In this document: positions 43,613 through 53,267 of the stretch, one piece after another
Position numbering within the stretch: position 1 is the first letter of the stretch
Layout: every line of letters starts with the position of its first letter
Source of the DNA: Alsobacter ponti
GTDB lineage: Bacteria > Pseudomonadota > Alphaproteobacteria > Rhizobiales > Beijerinckiaceae
Reading direction: 5' to 3'
Assembly: GCF_024294805.1 (NCBI RefSeq)
Contig: NZ_JANCLU010000002.1
Location: forward strand, 62,001 to 126,000
DNA: 64,000 nt
Translations under genes and position numbers: made by a program
The notes under the pieces: model-generated
What the model was told of the DNA's origin: nothing
The model's database searches: none
The model's input: the letters and a program-made list of their open reading frames with translations, nothing else

Positions 43613-46076
43613 CTACTTCGCGTAGAACTGTTCGGGACCTGTCCGGAAGGTCACCTTCGCGATCGTGCCGGAGAAGCGGAACGGCGGCGCGTAGTCGGCG
43701 TCGTTCACGCCGGTACGGGTGTCGCGTCCCACGTCGAAGGTTTCGTCGAGCGTCACGGTGAACGGGATCGTGCGGGGGATGGTGCGTGTGTCCGCCGCCT
43801 TGCCGTCGATGCTGAGGACGCCCTTTCCACCCTTGCCCATGCCGGGACCGTCATAGACGAAATCGAAGTCGATGCGGTGCCTGCCGGCGGACAGCTTCGG
43901 GCCCTCCCAGCGGAAGCGCTCAAGGTCCAGGAAGTTGTAGGTGAAGACAGGCTTGCCCCCGACGAGGTAGAGCCCGTAGCCGTTCGTCTGGCCGCCCTGG
44001 GTCACAATCATGCCCTCGCTGGCGTCGGGAACGTCGACTTCCGCGGTGATGGTGAAGGAGCGCCCGAGCACGGGCGGCGCGTTCCCGGGCGGGATGCCAA
44101 AAATATCGCCGGTGTAGACGAACTCCGTGCGCCCGGCCGTGGCGCTCGGCCGCGGCGCGGTGAAGCGCATGAAGGCGCGGTTGTCGAGCGGGAAGACCTG
44201 GTACTTCCAGGCCTCGCGTTCGAAGACCGCCTGGAGTTCCTTCAACTTCTCCGGGTAGCGCGCGGCCACGTCGTTGGCCTGCGAGTAGTCGCGGGCGAGA
44301 TCGTAGAGCTCCCAAGTGTAGCCGGTCACCACATCGGGCAGCGTCACCCCGAGCACGGGCGACCACGGAGCTATCGGCGGCGTCGTCGCGGCGTACCAGC
44401 CCTCATGATAAATGCCCCGGTATCCGCCCATCTCGAAGTACTGCGTCATGCGCCGCGAGGGCGCGGTCGCCGCCGCCTTGTCGAAGGTGTACATCATGCT
44501 CACGCCCTCGATCGGCGCCTGCTCCACGCCGTCGACGACCTTGGGCGGCTGGATCCCCGCCGCCTCCAGAAGGGTGGGCACGATGTCAATGACATGGTGG
44601 AACTGGCTGCGGATCCCGCCTTTGTCCTTGATGACGTTTGGCCAGGAGATCGCCAGGCCCTGGCGCGTGCCGCCGAAATGCGAGGCCACCTGCTTGGTCC
44701 ACTTGAACGGCGTGTCGAAAGCCCAGGCCCAGGGCACCGCCATGTGAGGGTCCGTCCCAGGCAGACCCCAGCGGTCGTAATGGGCCATGTTGGCGGCGAG
44801 CGGCACCTCGGTCATGCCGTTATATCCGGCATAGGTGTTGAAAGCCCCGGTCAGCGTGCCTTCCGCGCTCGTGCCGTTGTCGCCGGCAATGTAGACGACG
44901 ATGGTGTTGTCGAACTTGCCCTGGTCCCTGATCTCCTGGATCACCCGGCCGATCTCGTGGTCGGTGTAGGCCGCGTAGGCCGCGAACACCTCGGCTTGGC
45001 GGATGTAGAGCTTTTTCTGCTCGGCGGTCAGCGTCTCCCATTTGGGCAGGGAGTCCGGCCACGGGGTCAGTTCGGTATCCGGCGGGACAACGCCGAGCCG
45101 CTTCTGGTTGGCGAAGATCGTCTCGCGCAGGGCGTTCCAGCCGTCGTCGAACAGATGCATGGCGCGGATCTTGTCGATCCACTCCTGCGTGGGATGGTGC
45201 GGCGAGTGCGTGCCGCCCGGCGCGTAGTGGATGAAGAACGGCTGGTCAGGCGAGACCGCGTTGACCTGGCGCATGTAGCGGATGGCCTCGTCCGCCATGG
45301 CGGTGGTCAGGTTCCACCCGGGCTTCCCCTCGAACGGGAAGATTTGCCTGTGGTCCTCGAAGAGATACGGGGTCCACTGGTTCGTCTCGCCGACCATGAA
45401 GCCGTAGAAATAGTCGAAGCCCATGCCCGACGGCCACTGGTCGAACGGCCCCACCTCGCTGAGCTGGAAAGCGGGCGTGTTGTGGTTCTTGCCGAACCAA
45501 GAGGTGGCGTAGCCGTGGTGCCGGAGCGTGGTGGCGACCGTCGCCTTGTCGAGCGGGATGACCGAATCGTAGCCGGGGAAGCCCGTGGGACCCCTCGCTG
45601 ACGATACCGAAGCCGGTGGAATGATGGTTGCGGCCGGTGAGCAGCGCGGCGCGGGTGGGCGAGCAGAGCGCCGTCGAGTGGAACTGCGTGTAGCGCAGCC
45701 CCTCAGCGGCGATGGCGTCCAAGGCCGGAGTCGGTATCACGCCTCCGAAGCTGCTGGTGACACCGTAGCCCTGGTCGTCGGTCAGGATCACCAGCACGTT
45801 CGGCGCCCCTTGGGTGGGCACAACACGTGGCGGCCACCACGGCGTGGACTCGCTTCCACGCTCCTTGATCACGCCTCCGAACGGAGGCGGAAGCGGCGGA
45901 AGCCGCTCGCCGTCGATGGTGGTCGTGGCGTTCGGCGCTCCGGGCCCCGACACCACACCCTGTGCGAGGGCGAACGCCGAACAGGCGAGCCAGGCACCGA
46001 GCGCCAGCCCGGAGACGAGACCGGCCCGCCTCGTGGAGGGGCCCTCCTGACGCGTGCCAGTGCATACAGGTTTCAT
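43613..46076 (-). pseudogene. Arylsulfatase gene interrupted by a one-base frameshift
   Basis: The N-terminal frame (from ATG 46076) has a signal peptide, VLVILTDDQGYGVTSSFGG and the formylglycine site LCSPTRAALLTGRN. Around 45587-45589 it loses homology. The other frame continues with FPGYDSVIPLDKATVATTL and GPFDQWPSGMGFDYFYGF and runs to 43613 as a normal alkaline-phosphatase-type sulfatase C-terminal region. Removing one base from the GGG run restores GSTGFPGYDS and a single 820-residue protein. The gene is either a recent pseudogene or carries a sequencing error. All active-site parts remain. Confidence 0.9.
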
Positions 46077-46358
46077 CACGCCCCCCTATGATCTTTAACA
46101 TTGACCCATTCGGTGCCGTGGCGTGTTGATGCGCATCAAAAATCAACTAATTTGCGCAGAGTGCCAGACGGACGGGGCGGGTTAGCGCCGCCCCTCCCGC
46201 GCGGCGTTGTCGTTTGCGAACCCGCGCGTCTGGGGCCCCGCACGCGTTCGCGGACGCTGCCGCCGCCTTCGTCTCGGCGGCGATCACCCCCAAGCTCGAC
46301 CTCGCACACGCCGCCCTCGCGCGGGGGGCAGCGGTCAGATACCGGGTGACCTCTTGGC

Positions 46359-46673
46359 TCACCGCCCGCCCACCACCTCGTCTATCGCCGCCATCAGGCG
46401 TTCCGGGGCGGATTGATGGACCATGTGCCCGACGCCCGCCAGCCGGTGCAGACTGCTGTGCGCGATGTCGCGATGCAGCCTCGCCGACTGTTTCTCGATG
46501 TCGACGATCCGGTCGCACTCCCCCGCGACAATGGCGACCGGCAGGTTCAACTCGCGATAGTGCCTTTCAAACGCGAATGCGTTGGGGATCATCATCGCGG
46601 TCTCTTCGGCGCTGGCGCGGATTTGCGAAGGGCGCACACGGTCGGTCGATGACTGCTGGCTCGGTCGTCTCAC
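46359..46673 (-). pseudogene. C-terminal fragment of an alpha/beta hydrolase
   Basis: The ~104-codon frame contains VRPSQIRASAEETAMMIPN, LPVAIVAGECDRIVDIEKQS and LAGVGHMVHQSAPERLMAAI. These are the acid-residue strand and catalytic-histidine region (GVGHMVH) of an alpha/beta hydrolase. The nucleophile half of the enzyme is absent upstream. This is a truncated remnant. Confidence 0.75.
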
Positions 46674-46886
46674 CCATGCCGGGCGCTGAGAAGCCTGCTC
46701 TGGACCGGGCCACTTCTGGCCCGATGCAGCCCTCCGGTCTCAACTGAATAGTCCGGCCGATGGTCGCCGGTGGGCGAAAACGCACAGAGGTTGTACGCGC
46801 GGCTGATTGCCAGGAAAGATTGAGATTGCAGACGGATCAGCGAGGCGACAGTCTGCCGAACTTCGAGCTTTGGACCCGGAAAATCC

Positions 46887-47372
46887 ATGTTGCGGAAGTT
46901 AGTGTTCGGCGGTTTTGCCATCTTGTTCGTCTGGGCAGGAGCAGCGCTCTCAGACGAACTGACCATCGGTCCCACGCCGGTTCCCATCACGCCGGATCTC
47001 GCCCTCAACCTCAGAGGCGCGGGGAGCTACGCGAGCGTGGAGGCTATGCTGAGAGGCCCCGGGACCCGGATCGGGACAAGTCGCGAGTCCGATGGCCCGC
47101 ACGAAGTGCGCGCGTGGCGGGATTCGGCCGGCGGGACGGCGCGGGCCTATGTCTACGACAGCGGCGATTTCAGCATCGTGCTCCGGCCGGCCGGCGAAGC
47201 GCAGGACATTGTCCTCAACTCCTTCGGTGCGTTCGTCTGTCCGACTTGCTCTCCGCCGGTGAACGCCTGTGGACGCCGACCCTGGTGGGTGCCGCACGAC
47301 GTGCATTTCGACAACTTCGATTGCGGGTGCACCCTTGCGGGTCCGCAAAGCCTGGGCGTGGGTCGTTGCTGA
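46887..47372 (+). CDS. Small exported protein, cysteine-rich C-terminus
   Basis: The 161-residue protein has a signal peptide (LVFGGFAILFVWAGAALS). Six cysteines lie in the C-terminal third (CPTCSPPVNACGR, NFDCGCTL, then GVGRC at the end). I recognise no family. It stands alone between a hydrolase relic and the cox operon. Confidence 0.55.
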   Translation: MLRKLVFGGFAILFVWAGAALSDELTIGPTPVPITPDLALNLRGAGSYASVEAMLRGPGTRIGTSRESDGPHEVRAWRDSAGGTARAYVYDSGDFSIVLRPAGEAQDIVLNSFGAFVCPTCSPPVNACGRRPWWVPHDVHFDNFDCGCTLAGPQSLGVGRC

Positions 47373-47539
47373 CGCTCTTTTGCGCCATCGGCCGTCGGCC
47401 TCCCGCAGGCTGCGGCATGCGCCCTGCCTTGCGGGCGCGAGCGATGCTCGGGGCGTTGGAGCCGCTGGGGAGCGAAAGGACCGGCGCGTCGCGGACGTCC
47501 TCGACGGCGAGGAATAGAGCCGTCCGCGCGGGGGGCGCG

Positions 47540-47866
47540 CTACATCATCCAGGCCGCGCCGAGCGCCACGATGACCGCCGTGGCGAGGATCGTGGCCACC
47601 ATCACCGATGTGCTCCAGCCGCGTCCCGATTGATCCGGCCGGGCCGGGGCCCCGCGTGCGTCGGACGGGAGCCTCTCCTGCCGCCACGCGAGCGCGACCT
47701 CTTCTGGTCCGGGCGGATGTCCGGCGGCTTCGTCGTCGGCTCCGAGCGGCGCGGCGGCCGGGTCGCTGAACGCCACCTTGTCGCCGGTCCGCCCGCTGTC
47801 GATCTCGGCCCGCAGGCCCTCCGTCGTTCGACCGGCCGGAGCGCCGGGCCTCGTGTCACTGGCCAT
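47540..47866 (-). CDS. Small tail-anchored membrane protein
   Basis: The 108-residue protein has a polar N-terminus rich in Pro/Gly/Asp and one C-terminal helix (VMVATILATAVIVALGAAWM). It lies 82 bp after the CtaG-cytochrome c gene and may be the last gene of that operon. No family was recognised. High-GC coding bias could create such a frame by chance, so support is moderate. Confidence 0.5.
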   Translation of the reverse strand: MASDTRPGAPAGRTTEGLRAEIDSGRTGDKVAFSDPAAAPLGADDEAAGHPPGPEEVALAWRQERLPSDARGAPARPDQSGRGWSTSVMVATILATAVIVALGAAWMM

Positions 47867-47948
47867 CGCGCCTCTCCGCGTGTGCTTCCGTCGAGCCCAA
47901 TGCGTGCATCCGGCCTCGGTTCCAGACCGCTTCCGGCGCCGCGGCGCC

Positions 47949-49193
47949 TCAGCGCAGCGTCGCCAGATAGGCGGCGATGTCGCGCGCCTGGGCTTCCGAC
48001 AACCCCAGGCGCGGCATGGCGTTTCCCGGCACGATGGCCTGCGGGTCGCGCAGCCACGTCACCATGTTCTCCGGCGAGTTCCGCAGCAGCCCGGCGAGGA
48101 AGACCCGTCGGCCGATCTGCTTGAGCGGCGGCCCGACCAGCCCCGTCGCGCCCGTGATGCCCGGAATGACGTGGCAGGCGCCGCAGCCCGTTTCGACGAT
48201 GAGCCGCGCGCCCTGCCGCGCGTCGCCGGGCATGGAGTTGTCTCCGGCCGCCCGGGCCTGCCCCTGCGCAGCCAGGAGCAGCAGGAGGGAAATCGCCGGT
48301 AGCGATGCACGGGCGAGCCGCGCCCGCCGCTCCGCCTCGGCGAACCAGGCGAGCAGGATCCAGCACATCGCGCCGAGATAGACGAGGCCGCCGGGAATCC
48401 ACATGACCAGCCCTGCGAGCTGCTGGTCTTCCGCGCCGGTCAGCCCCCAGCCGCCCTGCGCATGCGCGGCATAGAAGGGCCGCGGGGCCAGGATCATCAG
48501 CGCGCCAGGAAAGCTGCTCACGACCGCCGCCGTTCCCACGTAAGCGAGGCGCGCGCCGTGCCCCAGCGCTGCCGAGGGCCGCGCCAGCGCGACGGCCCAG
48601 AACGCATAGGCGCTCGCCAGCAGGCTGGCGTGCTCCAGCACGTGCAGCGGGAAGCTGCGCAGGCTCCAGCCATAGGGGCCGGGCAGGTGCCAGAACGCGA
48701 AGACGCCGCAGAAGGCGAACCAGGCCAGCAGCGCGCCGGGCATGCCGTGGCACGTTCGCCTCACGCGCTCGAACCCCAGCCGGCCGGCGATACGGCGCGG
48801 TGCGCGGCCGAGGCCCATGCCGGCGAGCAGTCCGGCGCGGCCGAAGGCGAGCAGCGGGGCCGCGATCAGGACGAGCGCAAGGTGCTGCGCCATGTGAGCG
48901 CTGAACAGCGTGTCCGCCATCTCGTCCGCAGCCGGGGCGAGCGCGGCCAGCAGCACGGCGAGGCCGGACGCAAAGGCAGCCGCCTGGGTACGGTGGCCCG
49001 GCGCGGTTCCCGCCGCCCGGCGGCGACGCGCCCATCCGGTGGCGTACAGGCCCGCGATCATGAAGCTAAGCCCGACGAGCGCCGGAAATGCACCGATGGT
49101 TTCGGGCGTGGCCCCGGAGTCATGCGCCAGGGCCGGAGCGGCGGGAAGCAGGCTGGCCGTCGCCAGCAGCCAGAGCGTGGTCAGCCGCCGCAT
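47949..49193 (-). CDS. CtaG-like oxidase assembly protein fused to cytochrome c
   Basis: The 414-residue protein has a signal segment followed by seven or so helices with the caa3-type CtaG pattern (SAHMAQHLALVLIAAPLLAF, FWHLPGPYGWSL, HVLEHASLLASAYAFW). A C-terminal cytochrome c domain follows (GCGACHVIPG, with the distal Met near GNAMPRLGL). It probably helps insert copper or haem into the adjacent oxidase. The fused cytochrome domain is an unusual addition. The ATG at 49193 overlaps the preceding gene by 13 bp. Confidence 0.85.
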   Translation of the reverse strand: MRRLTTLWLLATASLLPAAPALAHDSGATPETIGAFPALVGLSFMIAGLYATGWARRRRAAGTAPGHRTQAAAFASGLAVLLAALAPAADEMADTLFSAHMAQHLALVLIAAPLLAFGRAGLLAGMGLGRAPRRIAGRLGFERVRRTCHGMPGALLAWFAFCGVFAFWHLPGPYGWSLRSFPLHVLEHASLLASAYAFWAVALARPSAALGHGARLAYVGTAAVVSSFPGALMILAPRPFYAAHAQGGWGLTGAEDQQLAGLVMWIPGGLVYLGAMCWILLAWFAEAERRARLARASLPAISLLLLLAAQGQARAAGDNSMPGDARQGARLIVETGCGACHVIPGITGATGLVGPPLKQIGRRVFLAGLLRNSPENMVTWLRDPQAIVPGNAMPRLGLSEAQARDIAAYLATLR

Positions 49194-49627
49194 GACGTCA
49201 CCAGAGCCAGGCCGACCGCGTCGAACAGGATGGCCACCGCGAACAGAACGCCGATCCACAGGCCCCAGGCCGCCAGGAAGCGGCTGCGTCCCTCGCCGAC
49301 CTCCAGCAGACGCCTGTGCTCGCCGTCCGCCTCCTCACGCGTACGCCGCCAGCTGCGATAGCCGGCCCACGCGGCCGCCACGGCGATGACCAGCGCGACC
49401 GCGGTGCTGGCCGCCAGCAGCGTGGGCAACCAGCTCCATCCCGCGGGCAGGACGGTTCGCGGATAGTCTCGCGGGAAGCACGCCATGCTGCTGAGCCCGT
49501 AGTTCAGCAGCACCTGCAGCGCCCAGACGGCCGGCGCGGCCAAAATGGCGAAGGCGATGGCGAGCCCGCTCACCTCTCCGCGATGCGGCGAGGGGTGGCG
49601 GACGCGGGGGGCTTGCGGTCCGGCCAT
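49181..49627 (-). CDS. Small membrane protein of cox operon (CoxP position)
   Basis: The 148-residue protein has three predicted helices (GLAIAFAILAAPAVWALQV, LPTLLAASTAVALVIAVAAA, LWIGVLFAVAILFDAVGLAL). It begins at ATG 49627, 6 bp after the subunit III gene, and overlaps the CtaG fusion. Position corresponds to a small accessory subunit of the coxMNOP type. No sequence motif confirms this. Confidence 0.7.
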   Translation of the reverse strand: MAGPQAPRVRHPSPHRGEVSGLAIAFAILAAPAVWALQVLLNYGLSSMACFPRDYPRTVLPAGWSWLPTLLAASTAVALVIAVAAAWAGYRSWRRTREEADGEHRRLLEVGEGRSRFLAAWGLWIGVLFAVAILFDAVGLALVTSCGG

Positions 49628-49632
49628 GGCGC

Positions 49633-50232
49633 TCACCTCAAATGCGGGGTGACGTAGAGACTGAAGAAGACGCACAGCCACACGACGTCGACGAAATGCC
49701 AGTACAGCGCGCCGATGCTGACCGGCGCGTGGCGGCGCGCATCGAAATAGCCGAGCAGCGTCCATGCGAGCAGGGCCGCCAGCACGAGAAGACCCGCGAC
49801 GACGTGCGCCATGTGGAACCCGGTGATGAGGAAGTAGAGCGAACCATAGGAGCTCGACGCGTAGTTGAACGTCTTGTCCTTCCACTCCATCAGCTGGATG
49901 CCGACGAAGACGAGGCCGAGCACGAATGAGAGCGCGATGCCGAGAGCCGCTCGCCCGTTCGCGCCCCGCCGGGCCGCGCGCTCGGCCCAGACCATGGTGA
50001 GGCTGCTCACCACGAGGATCGCCGTGTTCGGTCCCGAGAGGCGGAAGGCAGGCAATGGGTCGGGCAGCCACGAGCGGCCATACTGCACGTCGAAATAGAA
50101 GTAGCTGAACAGCAGATACGCGAAGAGCGCGCCTTCGGTGGCGACGAGGGCGATCATGCCGAACCAGCCATTGGCGAGTTTGCCGACGCTTCCGGTGGGC
50201 AGGGGCGCCTGAAGGTGAACGGTGTCGCTCAT
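49633..50232 (-). CDS. Cytochrome oxidase subunit III
   Basis: The 199-residue protein has five helices and haem-copper subunit III motifs: NGWFGMIALVATEGALFAYL, GFHMAHVVAGLL, and HFVDVVWLCVFFSLYV near the C-terminus. The short, five-helix form is typical of CoxO/CyoC-like subunits. The ATG overlaps the end of the subunit I gene by 4 bp. Confidence 0.93.
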   Translation of the reverse strand: MSDTVHLQAPLPTGSVGKLANGWFGMIALVATEGALFAYLLFSYFYFDVQYGRSWLPDPLPAFRLSGPNTAILVVSSLTMVWAERAARRGANGRAALGIALSFVLGLVFVGIQLMEWKDKTFNYASSSYGSLYFLITGFHMAHVVAGLLVLAALLAWTLLGYFDARRHAPVSIGALYWHFVDVVWLCVFFSLYVTPHLR

Positions 50233-52181
50233 GCCTCGCGCTCCGCTTTCTGGCCCAGCGACGCCTCCGGCCACAGCCAGACGAGCGCCCCCGCGAGCAC
50301 GCCGAGCCCGCCCGCGCCGGCCACCCACCATTCATGCAACAGGAGGCCGGTGAAGCCGACCGACATGGCGAGCGTGACGACGAACGGCGCGTAGGAATCC
50401 TCCGGCATCTTGAGGATGGCCTCGGGCTGCGCATCGAGGCCCGAGGTCGCGAGCGCCTCCTTGCCGTCGGCCAGCAACGGCCCGCGCAGCAACTCGGAAT
50501 GCCCGGCCTCCGTTTCGCCAAGCCGCTCTTCCCACAGGGGATGACGGCTCGCCACCATGGGAACGACGGGGAAGTTGTAGGGCGGGGGCGGGGAGGGCGT
50601 CGCCCATTCCAGCGTCGGCGCGTCCCACGGATTGTCGCCGGCCGGCACGCCGTTCGACAGGCTCATGGCGATGTTGACGAGCAGCAGCAGGATGCCGATG
50701 GCGAGCAGGAAGGAGCCGGCGCTGGTGACGAGGTTCAGCGTCCCCCAGCCGAGATCGGCCTCGTAGGTGTAGACGCGCCGCGGCATGCCCATCAGTCCGA
50801 GGATGTGCATGGGGAAGAAACCGAGGTTGAACCCAATGAGCACCGTCCAGAAATTCCAACGGCCGAGGCGCTCGCTGAGCAGGCGTCCCGTCATCTTCGG
50901 CAGCCACACATAGAGCGCGCCCATGACCGCGAAGAGATTGATGCCGATGAGCACGTAGTGGATGTGGGCGACGACGAAATAGGTGTCGGTCAGCTGGCGA
51001 TCGACCGGCACCGCCGCCGTCATGACGCCGGACACGCCGCCGACCACGAACATCGCGATGAAGCCGGCGAAAAACAGGAAGGCGGTGGTGATGACCGGCC
51101 GTCCCGTCCAGATCGTCGCGATCCAGGCGAAGACCGCCACGGCGCTGGGAATGGTGATGACGAAGGAGGCGGCCGAGAAGAAGGACAGCGCGATGAAGGG
51201 CAGGCCCGTGGCGAACATGTGGTGCAGCCACACGCCGAACCCCAGCACCATCGTCGTGACGGTAGCGAGCACCACGACGGTGTAGCCCACCAGGGGGCGG
51301 CGGCAGAAGAAGGGCAGCGCGTCGGAGACGAGCCCCATCGCCGGCAGCACGACGACATAGACCCAGGGGTGCGCGAACATCCAGAACAGGTGCTGCCAAA
51401 GCAGCGGCTGGCCGCCGCTGTCCTGGGTGAAGAAATGGGTGCCGAACTGCCGGTCCGTCCACATCATCAGGAAGGCCAGGCTCACCGAGGGTACCGCGAA
51501 GAGGTTGCCGACGGAGGCGGTCAGCGTGCCCCAGGTGAGGATCGGCACGCGGTTGATCGACATGCCGGGCGCGCGCATGCGCAGGAAGGTGACCACGAAG
51601 TTCACGGACCCGACCGTGGTCGAGATGCCGTAGAACACCATGCCCAGCGCATAGAAATCGAGGTTCGGGCCGGGGTTGTAGGCCTTCAGCGCGTAGGGGA
51701 CGTAGCTGAACCAGCCATCGTTGGGCGCGAGGCCCATGACGAGGCTCGCGTACATGAAGATGCCCGACGCCAAATAGATCCAATAGGAGTAGGCGTTGAG
51801 GCGGGGGAAGGCCATGTCGCGCGCGCCCAGCACCAGCGGGAACAGGTAGTTGCTGAACCCCGACAGCACCGGCAGCGCGTAGAGGAAGATCATCGTGATG
51901 CCGTGCATCGAGAAGAGCTGGTCGTATTGCTCCGGCGTCAGCAGGGCCTGGTTGGGCCTTGCGAGCTGCACGCGCATGATGAGCGCCTCGACCCCGCCCA
52001 CAATCAGGAAGCCGAACGCCGTCACGAGATAGCGGATGCCGATCTCCTTGTGGTCGACGCTGGACAGGAACCCGCGCAGTCCAGGCTTCGACTCCCACAT
52101 CTCCTCGAGCCGCCTCGCGTGCTCAGTGGAATAGCCCTGCTCCTCGACATGCAGAACGCGCTCATATCCGGTGACGGCCAA
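50229..52181 (-). CDS. Haem-copper oxidase subunit I, atypical proton-channel residues
   Basis: The 650-residue catalytic subunit has the haem and CuB histidines H93 (SMHGITMIF), H271 and Y275 (HPWVY), H320-H321 and H406/H408 (VVAHIHYV). The D-channel aspartate and asparagine remain in GARDMAFPRLN. However, the usual glutamate of HPEVY is replaced by W273, and no YS motif precedes it (FAHPWVY). The K-channel lysine region IPTGIK reads IPSAVA (A349). The C-terminal ~110 residues extend beyond the core with extra helices. It reduces O2 in the inner membrane; proton pumping is uncertain. Confidence 0.95.
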   Translation of the reverse strand: MAVTGYERVLHVEEQGYSTEHARRLEEMWESKPGLRGFLSSVDHKEIGIRYLVTAFGFLIVGGVEALIMRVQLARPNQALLTPEQYDQLFSMHGITMIFLYALPVLSGFSNYLFPLVLGARDMAFPRLNAYSYWIYLASGIFMYASLVMGLAPNDGWFSYVPYALKAYNPGPNLDFYALGMVFYGISTTVGSVNFVVTFLRMRAPGMSINRVPILTWGTLTASVGNLFAVPSVSLAFLMMWTDRQFGTHFFTQDSGGQPLLWQHLFWMFAHPWVYVVVLPAMGLVSDALPFFCRRPLVGYTVVVLATVTTMVLGFGVWLHHMFATGLPFIALSFFSAASFVITIPSAVAVFAWIATIWTGRPVITTAFLFFAGFIAMFVVGGVSGVMTAAVPVDRQLTDTYFVVAHIHYVLIGINLFAVMGALYVWLPKMTGRLLSERLGRWNFWTVLIGFNLGFFPMHILGLMGMPRRVYTYEADLGWGTLNLVTSAGSFLLAIGILLLLVNIAMSLSNGVPAGDNPWDAPTLEWATPSPPPPYNFPVVPMVASRHPLWEERLGETEAGHSELLRGPLLADGKEALATSGLDAQPEAILKMPEDSYAPFVVTLAMSVGFTGLLLHEWWVAGAGGLGVLAGALVWLWPEASLGQKAEREA

Positions 52182-52190
52182 GGCGTGCTC

Positions 52191-53249
52191 CTATTTCAGC
52201 GTTTCGAGAAAGCCGCGGATCCGCGCCAGTTCCGGGCCGGAAATGTCGAGCGTCGGCATGCGCGCGCCGGGCTTGATCGTCTGCGGATTGGCGATCCAGC
52301 CGGAGAGATAGGCGACGCGGTTGGGCAGGGTGGCGGCGGCAATGGAGCCGCGGCTCATGAGGTGGGTGAGGTCCGGTCCGAGGACGCCATGCGCCAGGGT
52401 GCCGCGCACCGCGTGGCAGATCCCGCAGCGCTGGACGAAGTCGTCCTGCCCGGCGCGAACGGGGCCGTTGTCCGCGGTCTTGGCCGAGGCGAGCTGGTTC
52501 GCCATCCAGGCCTCGAACTGGTCGGGCGGTTCGGCCACGATGACGAGGCCCATGTGCCCGTGCTGCTGCCCGCAATATTCGGCGCACTGGCCGCGATAGA
52601 CGCCGGGCCGCTCGGCCTGCAGCCATGCCATGTTGGTCTGGCCGGGGATGACGTCCGTCTTGCCGCCCAGCGCGGGAACCCAGAAGGAGTGGATGACGTC
52701 ACGGCTCTCCAGCTTGAATTCGACGGGCTTCCCGACGGGGATGTGAATCTCGTTGGCCGTGTCGAGAATGCGGGTCGGATCGCCGCTCTCGTAACGGACG
52801 GCCCACCACCATTGCTGCGCGCGGATGTCGATGGTGAGCGCGGGCTGGGTCGGCGGGCGCGCGATGCGCGCCATCGTCGTGGCGGTCCAGCCCATCATCC
52901 CGAGCAGGACGACGGTCGACACGCCGACGCCGATGGCGATCCACGACAGGCCGCCCTCCGGGCGCTCGACGGGCATCTGGCCGTCGCTCGGCAAGTGCAT
53001 CCGGGGCGCGCGGCGGCGCAGTGTCCCGACCACCACGAGGAGGCTGATGATGACGACCACCGCGACCGAGATCGCGCCGAGGCCCCAAAGCAGCGGCGTC
53101 ACGGCGCGGCCCTGCAGGCCGTGCGTCACGACGTAGTTCATTGGCGCATCGGCCAGCCCGGCGGCCAAGGCGTGGCGCGGCAGGACCACGGCCGGCGCGG
53201 CCAGCGCGATCCTGTCCATCGTCCATCGGGTCCGGGGCCTGAGGGGCAT
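52191..53249 (-). CDS. Cytochrome oxidase subunit II fused to cytochrome c
   Basis: The 352-residue protein has a signal segment, two membrane helices and the CuA domain: H187, then CAEYCGQQHGHMGL with C222, E224, C226, H230 and M233. A C-terminal cytochrome c domain follows (RCGICHAV, C275-H279, distal Met near GARMPTLDI). This is the caa3-type layout, in which the fused cytochrome receives electrons. It starts the oxidase gene group at 53249, just after the free cytochrome c gene. Confidence 0.95.
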   Translation of the reverse strand: MPLRPRTRWTMDRIALAAPAVVLPRHALAAGLADAPMNYVVTHGLQGRAVTPLLWGLGAISVAVVVIISLLVVVGTLRRRAPRMHLPSDGQMPVERPEGGLSWIAIGVGVSTVVLLGMMGWTATTMARIARPPTQPALTIDIRAQQWWWAVRYESGDPTRILDTANEIHIPVGKPVEFKLESRDVIHSFWVPALGGKTDVIPGQTNMAWLQAERPGVYRGQCAEYCGQQHGHMGLVIVAEPPDQFEAWMANQLASAKTADNGPVRAGQDDFVQRCGICHAVRGTLAHGVLGPDLTHLMSRGSIAAATLPNRVAYLSGWIANPQTIKPGARMPTLDISGPELARIRGFLETLK

Positions 53250-53267
53250 GTCGGACTCCTCACGCCT

